Of a DNA stretch of 64,000 bases, positions 60,861 to 64,000 are shown one piece after another. The notes under the pieces are model-generated. The model was given only the letters and a program-made list of their open reading frames with translations. It ran no database searches and was not told the DNA's origin. The number at the start of each line of letters is the position of its first letter. The stretch's first letter is position 1. This DNA comes from Litoditis marina (Eukaryota > Nematoda > Chromadorea > Rhabditida > Rhabditidae), in the NCBI GenBank assembly GCA_964036275.1, contig CAXIWQ010000359.1, positions 16,038 to 80,037 on the forward strand, read 5' to 3'. The position numbers and the translations under genes are program-made.

Positions 60861-61289
60861 TGTGAGCATTGAATGCTTGTTTCTCTGTGTGTAGTACTAG
60901 TTTTGCTTGAGATAATCTGACAATTCACAATCGATTGCCTAAGGGGGGATTCAAACCAGCCGTGAAAGGTTTCCAGGCAGTGTCGCCAACTATTCCACAA
61001 ACTGCGAATTCTAATTGAAATAATTGGGGAATATTAATAAATCTAAAAAGTTTGTGAGCATTGCATGCTTGTTTCTCTGTGTGTAGTACTAGTTTTGCTT
61101 GAGATAATCTGACAATTCATAATAGATTGCCTAAGGGGGGATTCAAACCAGCCGTGAAAGGTTTCCAGGCAGTGTCGCCAACTATTCCACGAACTGTGAA
61201 TTCTAATCGAAATAATTGGGAATATTAATGAATCTGAAGAGTTTGTGAGCATTGAATGCTTGTTTCTCTGTGTGTAGTACTAGTTTTGC

Positions 61290-63260
61290 TTGAGATAATC
61301 TGACAATTCAAAATCGATAGCCTAAAGGAAGATTCAAACCAGCCGTGGAAGGTTTCCAGGCAGTGTCGCCAACTATTCCACAAACTGCAAATTCTAATTG
61401 AAATAATTGGGAATATTAATGAATCTGAAGAGTTTGTGAGCATTGAATGCTTGTTTCTCTGTGTGTAGTACTAGTTTTGCTTGAGATAATCTGACAATTC
61501 AAAATCGATAGCCTAAAGGAAGATTCAAACCAGCCGTGGAAGGTTTCCAGGCAGTGTCGCCAACTATTCCACAAACTGCAAATTCTAATTGAAATAATTG
61601 GGAATATTAATGAATCTGAAGAGTTTGTGAGCATTGAATGCTTGTTTCTCTGTGTGTAGTACTAGTTTTGCTTGAGATAATCTGACAATTCAAAATCGAT
61701 AGCCTAAAGGAAGATTCAAACCAGCCGTGGAAGGTTTCCAGGCAGTGTCGCCAACTATTCCACAAACTGCAAATTCTAATTGAAATAATTGGAATATTAA
61801 TGAATCTGAAGAGTTTGTGAGCATTGAATGCTTGTTTCTCTGTGTGTAGTACTAGTTTTGCTTGAGATAATCTGACAATTCAAAATCGATAGCCTAAGGA
61901 AGATTCAAACCAGCCGTGGAAGGTTTCCAGGCAGTGTCGCCAACTATTCCACGAACTGTGAATTCTAATCGAAATAATTGGGAATATTAATGAATCTGAA
62001 GAGTTTGTGAGCATTGAATGCTTGTTTCTCTGTGTGTAGTACTAGTTTTGCTTGAGATAATCTGACAATTCAAAATCGATAGCCTAAAGGAAGATTCAAA
62101 CCAGCCGTGGAAGGTTTCCAGGCAGTGTCGCCAACTATTCCACAAACTGCAAATTCTAATTGAAATAATTGGGAATATTAATGAATCTGAAGAGTTTGTG
62201 AGCATTGAATGCTTGTTTCTCTGTGTGTAGTACTAGTTTTGCTTGAGATAATCTGACAATTCAAAATCGATTGCCTAAAGGGGGATTCAAACCAGCCGTG
62301 AAAGGTTTCCAGGCAGTGTCGCCAACTATTCCACGAACTGTGAATTCTAATCGAAATAATTGGGAATATTAATGAATCTGAAGAGTTTGTGAGCATTGAA
62401 TGCTTGTTTCTCTGTGTGTAGTACTAGTTTTGCTTGAGATAATCTGACAATTCAAAATCGATAGCCTAAAGGAAGATTCAAACCAGCCGTGGAAGGTTTC
62501 CAGGCAGTGTCGCCAACTATTCCACAAACTGCAAATTCTAATTGAAATAATTGGGAATATTAATGAATCTGAAGAGTTTGTGAGCATTGAATGCTTGTTT
62601 CTCTGTGTGTAGTACTGGTTTTGCTTGAGATAATCTGACAATTCACAATCGATTGCCTAAAGGGGGATTCAAACCAGCCGTGGAAGGTTTCCAGGCAGTG
62701 TCGCCAACTATTCCACGAACTGTGAATTCTAATTGAAATAATTGGGAATATTAATGAATCTGAAGAGTTTGTGAGCATTGAATGCTTGTTTCTCTGTGTG
62801 TAGTACTAGTTTTGCTTGAGATAATCTGACAATTCAAATCGATAGCCTAAAGGAAGATTCAAACCAGCCGTGGAAGGTTTCCAGGCAGTGTCGCCAACTA
62901 TTCCACAAACTGCAAATTCTAATTGAAATAATTGGGAATATTAATGAATCTGAAGAGTTTGTGAGCATTGAATGCTTGTTTCTCTGTGTGTAGTACTAGC
63001 TTTGCTTGAGATAATCTGACAATTCACAATCGATAGCCTAAAGGAAGATTCAAACCAGCCGTGGAAGGTTTCTAGGCAGTGTCGCCAACTATTCCACAAA
63101 CTGCAAATTCTAATTGAAATAATTGGGAATATTAATGAATCTGAAGAGTTTGTGAGCATTGAATGCTTGTTTCTCTGTGTGTAGTACTGGTTTTGCTTGA
63201 GATAATCTGACAATTCAAAATCGATAGCCTAAAGGAAGATTCAAACCAGTCGTGGAAGGT
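61290..63260. repeat. Divergent satellite subfamily
   Basis: About nine monomers carry ATCGATAGCCTAAAGGAAGA in place of the usual ATCGATTGCCTAAGGGGGGA. They are interspersed with two of the ordinary kind (about 62270 and 62645). They lie outside the higher-order repeat. Confidence 0.8.
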
Positions 63261-64000
63261 TTCCAGGCAGTGTCGCCAACTATTCCACAAACTGCAAATT
63301 CTAATTGAAATAATTGGGAATATTAATGAATCTGAAGAGTTTGTGAGCATTGAATGCTTGTTTCTCTGTGTGTAGTACTAGCTTTGCTTGAGATAATCTG
63401 ACAATTCACAATCGATTGCCTAAGGGGGGATTCAAACCAGCCGTGAAAGGTTTCCAGGCAGTGTCGCCAACTATTCCACAAACTGCGGATTCTAATTGAA
63501 ATAATTGGGAATATTAATGAATCTGAAGAGTTTGTGAGCATTGAATGCTTGTTTCTCTGTGTGTAGTATAGTTTTGCTTGAGATAATCTGACAATTCATA
63601 ATCGATTGCCTAAGGGGGATTCAAACCAGCCGTGAAAGGTTTCCAGGCAGTGTCGCCAACTATTCCACAAACTGCAAATTCTAATTGAAATAATTGGGAA
63701 TATTAATGAATCTGAAGAGTTTGTGAGCATTGAATGCTTGTTTCTCTGTGTGTAGTATAGTTTTGCTTGAGATAATCTGACAATTCATAATCGATTGCCT
63801 AAGGGGGGATTTCAAACCAGCCGTGGAAGGTTTCCAGGCAGTGTCGCCAACTATTCCACAAACTGCGAATTCTAATTGAAATAATTGGGAATATTAATGA
63901 ATCTGAAGAGTTTGTGAGCATTGAATGCTTGTTTCTCTGTGTGTAGTACTAGTTTTGCTTGAGATAATCTGACAATTCACAATCGATTGCCTAAGGGGGG

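Larger units (their letters stand above)
45481..64000. repeat. 190-191-bp satellite array, about 97 monomers, continues past the window
   Basis: The unit runs from GATAATCTGACAATTCAYAA through CAGTGTCGCCAACTATTCCA to TTGTTTCTCTGTGTG and repeats every 190 or 191 bp without a break for 18.5 kb. The two lengths come mainly from GTACTAG versus GTATAG near the unit end. Monomers are roughly 90-99% identical. Each monomer shows a 60-80-codon minus-strand ORF, but the period is not a multiple of three and the ORF reads into different ends, so these are not genes. Confidence 0.97.

Noticed and set aside
45603..63541. Dozens of similar 63-142-residue minus-strand ORFs
   Set aside because: They are one ORF repeated by the satellite monomer. 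The period (190/191) is not a multiple of three, ends vary with single-base indels, and no promoter or splice context is present.
45481..64000. CRISPR-like regular repeat
   Set aside because: The whole 190-bp unit repeats with no unique spacers, in a eukaryotic context.

Overview
This window is nuclear DNA from an invertebrate animal. Host genes are split into short exons with GT..AG introns. A Pol III tRNA gene, tRNA-derived SINEs, Polinton/Maverick remnants and a long 190-bp satellite are all present. No ribosome-binding sites or operons are seen. I cannot fix the phylum. The Polinton genes resemble the F54H12.2/F54H12.3 type found in nematodes and other invertebrates, but such elements move between lineages, so this is weak evidence.

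Layout. (1) 1-3.5 kb, minus strand: the capsid/integrase part of a Polinton, with a fused basic/capsid ORF, penton-like protein, small membrane proteins and a broken chromodomain integrase. It appears to lie in an intron of the next gene. (2) 3.7-11.1 kb, plus strand: the 3' part of a PPP1R21 homologue (14 internal exons plus a tiny last exon). (3) 11.7-12.5 kb: three exons from an MTR4/MTREX RNA helicase, with no other helicase exons. (4) 12.8-22.3 kb, plus strand: VPS11 from just after the expected beta-propeller to the stop, with a RING-H2 exon, a tRNA-Ile gene in an intron, one apparent frameshift and a C-terminal tail with four NPF motifs. (5) 23.5-27.5 kb, minus strand: a secreted glycine-rich protein built from short phase-1 exon cassettes, some with decayed splice sites. 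(6) 28.0-31.7 kb: a small secreted gene whose promoter and signal-peptide exon lie in one arm of an 859-bp, nearly perfect inverted duplication. The other arm carries an orphan copy of that exon. (7) 32.4-37.0 kb: a second Polinton piece with a broken protein-primed type DNA polymerase B and two flanking ORFs. (8) 37-45.5 kb: mostly gene-poor DNA with SINEs, short palindromic elements and two exons of an unrecognised gene. (9) 45.5-64 kb: a tandem satellite (monomer 190-191 bp, about 97 copies, running off the window) with a higher-order period of about 33-34 monomers.

How the genes relate. PPP1R21 (FERRY complex) and VPS11 (CORVET/HOPS core) both act on Rab5 early endosomes and sit in tandem here. 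That is suggestive but may be chance. The two Polinton pieces carry non-overlapping halves of the usual gene set. Many breaks (polymerase, VPS11, satellite copies) fall in homopolymer runs, so part of the apparent gene decay may be long-read sequencing error.
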